Assembly: GCF_023715415.1 (NCBI RefSeq) | Contig: NZ_JAMBOB010000009.1 | Span: forward strand, 124,001 to 188,000 | From: Neobacillus niacini | Lineage (GTDB): Bacteria; Bacillota; Bacilli; Bacillales; Cytobacillaceae | Direction: 5' to 3' | DNA length: 64,000 nucleotides | In this document: positions 52,908 through 59,779 of the stretch, piece by piece | Numbering within the stretch: the first letter of the stretch is position 1 | Layout: each line of letters begins with the position of its first letter | Made by a program: the position numbers and the translations under genes | The notes under the pieces: model-generated | The model's database searches: none | The model's input: the letters and a program-made list of their open reading frames with translations, nothing else | Told to the model about the DNA's origin: nothing

Positions 52908-53554
52908 TGAAAGAAATGAAGAGAAGAATTGTCTGCTTTGGAGATTCAAATACTTGGGGTTATGACGCAAAAACGATGGAGAGATTTCCTGAGGGAGTTA
53001 GATGGACCAATCTTTTAGCTGAACTTTTAGGAGATGAGTTTCAAGTCGTTGAAGAAGGACTTTCAGGCAGAACTAGTGTTGTAGATGATCCGCTTTTTGA
53101 AGGATTAAATGCATTTACCTATATTCATCCATGTTTAATGAGTCATGCACCTCTAGAACTCGTTATTATCATGCTTGGTACAAATGACACGAAAGAAAGA
53201 TTTAATCTTACTTCTTATAATATCGCTCAAGGGATTGCCAGGCTTTCACTTAAAGCGAAAAATACACCTGCTGGGATAAAAGGCAGCACTCCAAAGGTGT
53301 TAGTCATTGCACCTCCCCCAATCGGTAAAGAGTACTATGAAACTAGCATAGGAAACTCAATGGGGAAAAATTGTGATATAAAATCAGTAGAAATGCCTGC
53401 GTATTTAAATGAGCTACTTAAAGTTCAAGGTACGGAATTCCTAGATACCAAGGGGTCCGTTTTCATGAATACCATTGATTACATGCATCTTGATGAGGAA
53501 GGTCACAGGCTTTTATCAAAGCTTGTCTTCAATAAAATAAAAAATATTTTATAA
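52907..53554 (+). CDS. SGNH hydrolase, candidate sialate O-acetylesterase
   Basis: This 215-residue cytosolic SGNH/arylesterase-type hydrolase has CFGDSNTWGYD (catalytic Ser), IIMLGTNDTKERFN and MHLDEEGH (Asp-His). No signal peptide is present. Its position directly after nanA suggests removal of O-acetyl groups from imported sialic acids before cleavage, as NanS-type esterases do; this is inferred from context. The ATG at 52907 overlaps the nanA stop; the ATG at 52916 is an alternative start. Confidence 0.82.
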   Translation: MKEMKRRIVCFGDSNTWGYDAKTMERFPEGVRWTNLLAELLGDEFQVVEEGLSGRTSVVDDPLFEGLNAFTYIHPCLMSHAPLELVIIMLGTNDTKERFNLTSYNIAQGIARLSLKAKNTPAGIKGSTPKVLVIAPPPIGKEYYETSIGNSMGKNCDIKSVEMPAYLNELLKVQGTEFLDTKGSVFMNTIDYMHLDEEGHRLLSKLVFNKIKNIL

Positions 53555-53567
53555 AGGGGAGAAATCA

Positions 53568-54965
53568 ATGTTTAAAAAACGTTTTCTAGCATTGACAGCA
53601 GCTGTCGTACTGGTACTTTCCATTCTTGCTGGGTGTACAGGAAAAGACCCTGTCAAATCAAATGGTGAATCAAAATCAAAAGATCAGGTGGAAATATCAG
53701 TTTGGCTAACACCTCAGTGGAAAGGGGTTATGGACCCTTCTGAAGAAGGAGCGGACTACGACAGTTTCTTCAAATATGCTGCTGAGAAATTTTCAAAACA
53801 GTATAAGGACCATGATGTAAAGGTGAACGTTCAAGTTGTTGCAGGAGATCAAAGGGATGAACTGTTAAACGTTAACCTTAATGGAGGAACTCCTCCAGAT
53901 ATTTTCTTCGAAAGCGTTTTCGCAATGGGAGACTACGCACATAGAGGCGCACTCGTACCATTAAATGACATCGTGGATGATGAAGCGAAGAAAGATATTA
54001 CACAAAATTACTGGGAAAATGTAACTTTCGGTGACGATGTTTATTTCTATCCATTCTCACATATGCCAGGTACTTTAGCCTATAATGCGGATATGTTCAA
54101 GGCTGCAGGTCTTGAGGAGTATCTTGGCGGCGAAAATGAAATAAAAACCTGGTCTCTAGCAGACTATGAAAAAATTCTTAAGACTTTAAAAACAGACCTG
54201 CCAAAAGATAAATATTCGAATGCATTTCCAATGGCATTGTACGCCCTAAATAATCAGGCAGATACTTGGAACCTTGCTTATTTAAGAATGTTTGGCAATG
54301 AGTTCTTTGATGGCAAAGGAAACCTTGTAATTGATGATGCAAAAGGTGAGAAGGCGGCTGAATGGTTAAAGAAGATTTATAAAGATGGATTAACGAATCC
54401 TGGTGTTGAATCAGTATCTTCAAACGATGTAAATGCTATGTTCCAGAATCAGCAGCTTGCAATCAGCTTCACAAACTCAGTTTTATTTAACAATGCAAAA
54501 GCGGATATGGAAAGCGGTAAGACGCCAAAGTTTGATTTAAGACTGGCTAACATCCCATCTGAAAGTGGAGACCCTTTGACTTTCACTTATGTAACGGGTG
54601 CAGCAGTGTTTAATACGGAAGATGAAACGAGAATGAAAGTTAGTAAGGATTTTGTGAAATTCTTCTCGACTGATCCTGAATTAGTAAAAGCTTCAAAAAA
54701 TGGTGTTCCGGTTAGAACATCTGTGGCTGAAGAATTCAAGGCAGAAAAGCCTTTATTCGAAGCATACGATAAAAATGCTCAGTATATGTTTAACTTCACA
54801 GGAAACGTCCCTGGATACAGCCAATTAAGACAAGTTCTATATCCAGAACTTCAAGCCCTATATACTGGACAAAAGTCAGCAGCAGAGGCTGTTAAGAGTT
54901 ATCAAGAAAGTGGTAATAAAGTGATTGAAGAGTCAAAAGCAAATTCAGTAATTTTTAATAAATAA
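53568..54965 (+). CDS. Sialic-acid ABC transporter, substrate-binding lipoprotein (probable)
   Basis: This 465-residue family 1 extracellular binding protein has a signal peptide ending in the lipobox ILAGC (Cys23). Recognisable segments are EISVWLTPQWKGV, NGGTPPDIFFESVF and PGTLAYNADMFKAAGLEEYL. The genes around it make sialic acid, or a sialic-acid derivative such as the anhydro form, the likely ligand. GGGGAG lies before the ATG. It is followed by a strong hairpin and two permease genes. Confidence 0.85.
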   Translation: MFKKRFLALTAAVVLVLSILAGCTGKDPVKSNGESKSKDQVEISVWLTPQWKGVMDPSEEGADYDSFFKYAAEKFSKQYKDHDVKVNVQVVAGDQRDELLNVNLNGGTPPDIFFESVFAMGDYAHRGALVPLNDIVDDEAKKDITQNYWENVTFGDDVYFYPFSHMPGTLAYNADMFKAAGLEEYLGGENEIKTWSLADYEKILKTLKTDLPKDKYSNAFPMALYALNNQADTWNLAYLRMFGNEFFDGKGNLVIDDAKGEKAAEWLKKIYKDGLTNPGVESVSSNDVNAMFQNQQLAISFTNSVLFNNAKADMESGKTPKFDLRLANIPSESGDPLTFTYVTGAAVFNTEDETRMKVSKDFVKFFSTDPELVKASKNGVPVRTSVAEEFKAEKPLFEAYDKNAQYMFNFTGNVPGYSQLRQVLYPELQALYTGQKSAAEAVKSYQESGNKVIEESKANSVIFNK

Positions 54966-54983
54966 ACCCTGCATGCAATGACT

Positions 54984-55028
54984 TATGGCTTTCTAAAGCC
55001 TTGGAAAATGGGGTTTTAGAAAGCCATA
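54984..55028 (+). other. Intercistronic stem-loop after the binding-protein gene
   Basis: TATGGCTTTCTAAA (54984-54997) and TTTAGAAAGCCATA (55015-55028) are perfectly complementary 14-nt arms. No T-run follows, so it probably stabilises the upstream mRNA or partly reduces read-through, giving more binding protein than permease. Confidence 0.7.
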
Positions 55029-55047
55029 GAAAGGTAAGGGAAAACCA

Positions 55048-55923
55048 ATGAGAATCAAAAGGGAATCCATTAAAGAAAATTTAACCGGATATTTGTTTAT
55101 AGCACCACAGTTATTGCTTTTTCTAGTATTTGTTGTGTATCCAATTATTGAAGGAATCAGGCTAAGTTTATATCGAATCAATTACCAATCAGAAACTTTT
55201 ATTGGTTTTGAAAACTATAACAGATTATTTGCAGATCCTGTATTTGTTAAATCTACTATTAACACAGTTGTTTTTGTCGTATTTATTGTCGCATTAACCG
55301 TAATCTTCGCCTTGTTCGTTTCATCAGCAATTTTTGATAAAAATGCAAAATACGTGTCCTTTATTAGGGGCAGTTATTATATTCCCGTTATGGTTTCAAT
55401 GGTTGTCATGAGTATGGTATGGAGCTTTCTCTTAAATCCAGCCAATGGACTTATCCCGTATGCAGCAAGGCAGTTGGAATTAACATCAGTTAACTTTTTA
55501 GGTGATACAAATCTTGTGCTGCCCGTTATTATTTTTGTTACTTTTGCAACCAACGTAGGCTCGGCAATCATTCTTTACGTAGCATCGATGATTGGGGTAC
55601 CGAAGGATATTTTTGAAGCAGCGGAGATTGATGGCGCAAGCAGGCTAGAAATTATATTTAAAATCCTTATCCCAATGGTTAAGCCTACCACAATCTACAT
55701 TATTATCATGAACATTATTGCTGTGTTGAAGATATTTGTTGTCATTCAGCTATTAACAGGCGGCGGACCGAACAATGCGTCTACAACACTGATGTATTTC
55801 TTATATAATAACGCCTTTAAATACAATCAACTTGGTACAGCCTCTGCTGTTGGTGTAATCATGTTCTTAATTGCACTAGTATTATCTATTCCACAGTTAA
55901 GAGCTATGTTTAAGAAGGATTAG
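55048..55923 (+). CDS. Sialic-acid ABC transporter permease 1
   Basis: This 291-residue MalF-like permease has six hydrophobic helices and the ATPase-docking loop EAAEIDGASRLEIIFKILIP (about 190-210). The N terminus reads ENLTGYLFIAPQLLLFLVFV, typical of CUT1 permeases. The second permease begins 3 nt after its stop. The transporter lacks a dedicated ATPase gene. Confidence 0.88.
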   Translation: MRIKRESIKENLTGYLFIAPQLLLFLVFVVYPIIEGIRLSLYRINYQSETFIGFENYNRLFADPVFVKSTINTVVFVVFIVALTVIFALFVSSAIFDKNAKYVSFIRGSYYIPVMVSMVVMSMVWSFLLNPANGLIPYAARQLELTSVNFLGDTNLVLPVIIFVTFATNVGSAIILYVASMIGVPKDIFEAAEIDGASRLEIIFKILIPMVKPTTIYIIIMNIIAVLKIFVVIQLLTGGGPNNASTTLMYFLYNNAFKYNQLGTASAVGVIMFLIALVLSIPQLRAMFKKD

Positions 55924-55926
55924 GGG

Positions 55927-56784
55927 ATGATGGGTATGTTTCGAAAAGGAAATAAAAATAAGAAAAAGAAAGAAAAAATTGACATCATATTGAATGGTCT
56001 AGTAATTTTCTTTGCTGTGCTTAACCTGTTCCCACTTTACTGGCTGTTTACAAGTTCATTAAAGAACAGCTCGGATGTTGTAAAAATGCCGCCGGATTGG
56101 TTTCCAAAGACAATTACCTTTAGCAACTATGTGGATGTATTTAATAATCAGCCAGCATTTAGATGGGCGTTTAATAGTATTTTTGTTTCTCTAGTCTCTA
56201 CTATTGCTCTAATTATTGTAAGCTGTCTTGCTGCTTATGCTTTTTCAAAGCTTAAGTTTAAAGGGAAGAATGTTATTTTCATTATTTTCATTTCAAGTCT
56301 AATGGTTCCAAAAGAAGTTATGATTGTTCCTTTATTTAGGATCATACAAGATTTAGGGATGGTAAATAGTCTTAATGGTATGATATGGCCGAATGTGGCT
56401 ACAGCGTTTGGAGTATTTATGCTGAAAGGTTTCTTTGACAGCATTCCAGATTCATTAAGGGAATCGGCAAGAATTGACGGAGCTAGTGAATTTACTGTTT
56501 TCTATAGAATTATGGTTCCAATGGTGAAACCGGGTATAGGTGCTTTATTTATATTAAATTTTGTTCAAGTTTGGAATGACTATTTATGGCAATTAGTTGT
56601 CGGCCAAGATGAGAATTCGAAAACTTTGATGGTAGGTATTGCAACATTAATGCAAGACTTAAATCCAAACTTTGCTTATAAGATGGCAGGAGCTACAGTA
56701 GCTGCTGTTCCAATGCTTCTTATCTTTATTTTCTTCCAAAAGTACTTTACTAGTGGAATCTCGATTGGAGCAGTCAAAGAATAA
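55927..56784 (+). CDS. Sialic-acid ABC transporter permease 2
   Basis: This 285-residue MalG-like permease has a basic N terminus (RKGNKNKKKKEKIDI) and the docking loop ESARIDGASEFTVFYRIMVP. It ends FQKYFTSGISIGAVKE, as is usual for the family. It starts just after permease 1, and NanE follows 25 bp after its stop. Together with the lipoprotein it forms the uptake system for the operon. Confidence 0.88.
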   Translation: MMGMFRKGNKNKKKKEKIDIILNGLVIFFAVLNLFPLYWLFTSSLKNSSDVVKMPPDWFPKTITFSNYVDVFNNQPAFRWAFNSIFVSLVSTIALIIVSCLAAYAFSKLKFKGKNVIFIIFISSLMVPKEVMIVPLFRIIQDLGMVNSLNGMIWPNVATAFGVFMLKGFFDSIPDSLRESARIDGASEFTVFYRIMVPMVKPGIGALFILNFVQVWNDYLWQLVVGQDENSKTLMVGIATLMQDLNPNFAYKMAGATVAAVPMLLIFIFFQKYFTSGISIGAVKE

Positions 56785-56809
56785 ATTTTCAGCTTGGAGA
56801 TGCTTTTAT

Positions 56810-57499
56810 ATGAATAACCAAGATAAAATATTTGAACAAATCAAAGGAAAACTAATTGTTTCCTGCCAAGCCCTTCCTGAGGAACCGCTTCATAGCCCTT
56901 CTATAATGGGGAGAATGGCTTATGCTGCAATGCTCGGAGGAGCTTGTGGTATTAGAGCAAATAGTGTAGAAGACATAAGAGAAATCAAAAAGACAGTTGA
57001 TTTACCGATTATCGGTATCATTAAACGTGTTTATGAAGGATCAGAAGTTTTTATCACTCCGACTATGGAAGAAATTGACCTTCTCTATAAAGAAGGAGTC
57101 GATATTATTGCATTAGACGCTACCAACAGAGTTAGACCAGATGGTAAGTTCATAAGTGAAGTATTTCCAATGATAAAACAAAAGTATAATGACCAAATTT
57201 TTATGGCAGATTGTTCAACTTATGAAGAAGCTCAATTAGCCTATGAATTAGGATTTGATTGTATTGGTACAACGTTAAGCGGATATACCGAATACACGCT
57301 TGGCAGGCATTTACCTGATGTAGTATTAATTGAAAGAATCGTTAAGGATATTAATGTTCCGGTTATTGCTGAAGGTGGTATTTGGACTCCAGAGGACCTT
57401 AAGACTGTTTTTGATCGAGGAGTTCATACCGCAGTTGTTGGAACTGCAATCACAAGACCCATGGAAATTACGAAGAGATTTATTAATGCGATAAAATGA
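56810..57499 (+). CDS. nanE: N-acetylmannosamine-6-phosphate 2-epimerase
   Basis: This 229-residue TIM barrel has the NanE segments GKLIVSCQALPEEPLHSP, GIIKRVYEGSEVFITPT and IAEGGIWTPEDLK. It converts ManNAc-6-P to GlcNAc-6-P after NanA and NanK. The ATG at 56810 (TTGGAG upstream) is chosen because the longer frame from 56753 overlaps the permease gene. No nagA or nagB follows, so the last steps are encoded elsewhere. Confidence 0.95.
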   Translation: MNNQDKIFEQIKGKLIVSCQALPEEPLHSPSIMGRMAYAAMLGGACGIRANSVEDIREIKKTVDLPIIGIIKRVYEGSEVFITPTMEEIDLLYKEGVDIIALDATNRVRPDGKFISEVFPMIKQKYNDQIFMADCSTYEEAQLAYELGFDCIGTTLSGYTEYTLGRHLPDVVLIERIVKDINVPVIAEGGIWTPEDLKTVFDRGVHTAVVGTAITRPMEITKRFINAIK

Positions 57500-57520
57500 A
57501 TGGTAAAACTTTTAACAAAT

Positions 57521-57547
57521 AAATCCCCGAGTTTTCTCGTGGGATTT
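57521..57547 (+). other. Hairpin between nanE and nanK
   Basis: AAATCCCCGAG and CTCGTGGGATTT pair with one bulge around TTTT. It is followed by ATGCC, not a T-run, so its role is uncertain. Confidence 0.5.
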
Positions 57548-57583
57548 ATGCCGCCTATGGTGGTTACGTAAAGGGTGAGTGAA

Positions 57584-58471
57584 GTGAAAATATTAGCTGT
57601 AGATATCGGAGGAACATCCATAAAGCTTGGTATCTCTGATGAAAAGGGAAATATGGAGTTATTTAGAGAAGTTGATACGGAAAGTAAAAAAGGCGGAAAG
57701 CATGTAGTTGAAAAACTAATTAAAGTAATCGGAGAATTCGAAGGATTTGATGCTATCGGCATAAGTACTGCTGGACAGGTTGATAGTAAGGAAGGGTATA
57801 TTATTTATGCCAATGAAAATATACCAGACTATACCGGCACTAGATTAAAGGAAATAGTAGAGGGAAGATTCAAGGTTCCTGTTAAAATAGAAAATGACGT
57901 AAATGCAGCTGCTTTAGGTGAAGAGTATTTTGGTGCAGGCAAGGAATTTAAGGACTTTCTTTGTTTAACCTTTGGAACAGGCATTGGCGGTGCCATCGTT
58001 ATAAATTCCAAAATATATAAAGGCCATAATGGTGTTGCGGCTGAATTTGGGCATATCATTACCCACCCATTAGGAAATACCTGTAATTGCGGCGGCAAAG
58101 GTTGTTATGAAACATATGCTTCGACAACAGCCTTGGTACGGAAGGCGAAAGAAATTGATCCTGATTGTATAAATGGCAAAGTTATCTTTGAAAAAATAAA
58201 TCAAGGAAATATCAGATTAGCAAGTATTGTTAATGATTGGGTTTTTGAAGCAGCATTGGGTATTGCCTCCTTAATTCATATATTCAACCCACCAGCGATT
58301 ATTATTGGCGGCGGAGTGATGGAACAGGAAAAGCTTGTACACATGGTTTCAAGTAAAGTAAAAGAGCTTACAATGGAAAGTTTTTCTGACGTGAAAATAA
58401 TGAAGGCTTCCCTTGGAAATAAAGCTGGGATTCTGGGTGCAGTCTCACTGCATTTAAGAAGTGGATACTAG
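57584..58471 (+). CDS. nanK: ROK-family kinase, probable N-acetylmannosamine kinase
   Basis: This 295-residue ROK sugar kinase has the ATP-binding motif [33 protein letters not shown] and the zinc-binding [10 protein letters not shown] (about 170). It phosphorylates ManNAc at C6 between the NanA and NanE steps. The GTG at 57584, with GGTGA 5 nt upstream, gives the normal N terminus; a GTG at 57575 is also in frame. Confidence 0.9.
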   Translation: MKILAVDIGGTSIKLGISDEKGNMELFREVDTESKKGGKHVVEKLIKVIGEFEGFDAIGISTAGQVDSKEGYIIYANENIPDYTGTRLKEIVEGRFKVPVKIENDVNAAALGEEYFGAGKEFKDFLCLTFGTGIGGAIVINSKIYKGHNGVAAEFGHIITHPLGNTCNCGGKGCYETYASTTALVRKAKEIDPDCINGKVIFEKINQGNIRLASIVNDWVFEAALGIASLIHIFNPPAIIIGGGVMEQEKLVHMVSSKVKELTMESFSDVKIMKASLGNKAGILGAVSLHLRSGY

Positions 58472-58481
58472 GAGGTGCTTA

Positions 58482-59336
58482 ATGGAAAAAGTAGATATAT
58501 TTTCACTTATCCGTTCAAGATATAATGCATTTACGAATACAGAAAAGAAAGTAGCTGATTACATCCTCGATCATATGAAGGATGTTATCTATATGTCCAT
58601 CACTGACCTAGCTGATGCTTGTCAGGTTGGAGAATCTAGCGTATTTAGGTTTTGTAAAACAATGAAACTAAAAGGCTATCAGGAGTTTAAAATTGCCCTG
58701 GCACACAGCATATCACATGGTGAAGAAACGAACCAGATTTCAGGACATATAACGTTGGAGGATACGATAGGAGAAGTATCCTCAAAGATATTATCTACAA
58801 ACGTCAGCGCGCTTACAGAAACATTTAACCTGATAAATGAAGCTGATATTTCTATTGCAGTCGATAGGATGATTCAGGCCGAAAGAATTTATTTCTTTGG
58901 AGTAGGTTCTTCTTTAATGACGGCTATGGAAGCAAAAAATAAGTTTATTAGGATTATCAATAAAACAGAGTGTTCTTTAGATCCTCATCTACAAATTATG
59001 TCGGCTGCCTTGATGACAGAAAAGGATGTTGCTGTAGTAATATCGTATTCGGGTTCGACAAAAGATACCATTGCAGTAGCAAAGGTTGCAAAAGAAAGAG
59101 GAGCAATGGTCATCGCTATCACTCGATTTGCAAAATCGCCTTTGACCAATAACGCTGATATTACCTTGCTTTGCGGTGCTAATGAAGGTCCGCTTCAAGG
59201 GGGAAGTTTATCTGCTAAGCTAGCCCAGCTCTATCTGTTAGACATCCTCTATATGGAGTATTTTAGGAGGACAAACAAGGAGTCAATTCTGAATAAAGAA
59301 AGTACGGCAAATGCAGTTATTGAGAAGATGCTTTAA
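58482..59336 (+). CDS. RpiR-family transcriptional regulator (first copy)
   Basis: This 284-residue regulator has an N-terminal RpiR helix-turn-helix (about 1-75: YNAFTNTEKKVADYILDH, then VGESSVFRFCKTMKLKGYQE) and a C-terminal SIS sugar-phosphate-binding domain (FFGVGSSLMTAMEAK, VISYSGSTKDT). It is the last gene of the nan operon. By analogy with other Gram-positive nan loci it may sense ManNAc-6-P or GlcNAc-6-P. GGAGGTG precedes the ATG at 58482. Confidence 0.9.
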   Translation: MEKVDIFSLIRSRYNAFTNTEKKVADYILDHMKDVIYMSITDLADACQVGESSVFRFCKTMKLKGYQEFKIALAHSISHGEETNQISGHITLEDTIGEVSSKILSTNVSALTETFNLINEADISIAVDRMIQAERIYFFGVGSSLMTAMEAKNKFIRIINKTECSLDPHLQIMSAALMTEKDVAVVISYSGSTKDTIAVAKVAKERGAMVIAITRFAKSPLTNNADITLLCGANEGPLQGGSLSAKLAQLYLLDILYMEYFRRTNKESILNKESTANAVIEKML

Positions 59337-59359
59337 GAAAAAACATATTGCTTTGTAAA

Positions 59360-59397
59360 GAGGGCGCTGAAAATCCAAAAGATTATCAGTGCCCTCT
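59360..59397 (+). terminator. Probable terminator of the nan operon
   Basis: AGAGGGCGCTGA pairs with TCAGTGCCCTCT around a 14-nt loop. Only AATTATT follows, so efficiency is uncertain. Confidence 0.6.
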
Positions 59398-59482
59398 AAT
59401 TATTAGCACCGTATATGACACCACCAATTGTATAAAAAATTCCCCAAAGTATTAATAAAAATAAACCCTTCGGATCTAACCT
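59396..59482 (-). pseudogene. Fragment of a second hemolysin III (PAQR) gene
   Basis: Read on the minus strand, 28 codons plus a TAG stop encode GLFLLILWGIFYTIGGVIYG with short flanks. This matches about 20 consecutive residues of the hemolysin III protein encoded at 50463-51110 (LFLLILGGIFYTIGGVIYGA) with one substitution. Upstream (59483-59488) the frame meets a stop, so nothing of the rest remains. It sits directly beside the nan operon terminator. Confidence 0.75.
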
Positions 59483-59779
59483 ACTTTATAGGAGAAAAAG
59501 GGGAAAAAAGACAGGGTGAAAAAAATTTTTTTAATCAAATATAGGTAATAAGAATGAAAGTTAATTGTCAATATTATAAATATATAGACAACTGACTGTC
59601 AGGTAAGTTAATATTTACCTATCATAATAGAAATCTACCATCATGTAATCGAAATAAAGGAAGAAGGAGGTGGCTTTTGTAAAAAGTGATGTAAACGCTA
59701 TCAGGAAACCATTAGCTCCATCTTGTTTGTAAGAGAAGTAAGGTAATCACATCATTATTTAATTGAGGGAGAGATAGTT
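59483..59779 (+). promoter_or_regulatory. Control region upstream of the sialidase gene
   Basis: No credible gene lies in this interval. It holds an inverted repeat TTGTC...GACAA (59565-59591), the palindrome CTGACTGTCAG (59592-59602), a GGAGGTGG without a following open frame near 59667, and a cre-like site at 59690-59703. The palindromes are candidate binding sites for the RpiR regulators. A promoter could not be fixed with confidence. Confidence 0.5.
59690..59703 (+). promoter_or_regulatory. cre (CcpA) site upstream of the sialidase gene
   Basis: TGTAAACGCTATCA matches TGWAAGCGNTWNCA at 13 of 14 positions. It is about 77 bp before the TTG start, giving the sialidase its own carbon-catabolite control. 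Confidence 0.72.

Noticed and set aside
59550..59592. 13-residue leader peptide upstream of the sialidase
   Set aside because: A short frame, MKVNCQYYKYIDN, is present but has only a weak ribosome binding site and ends far from the sialidase start.
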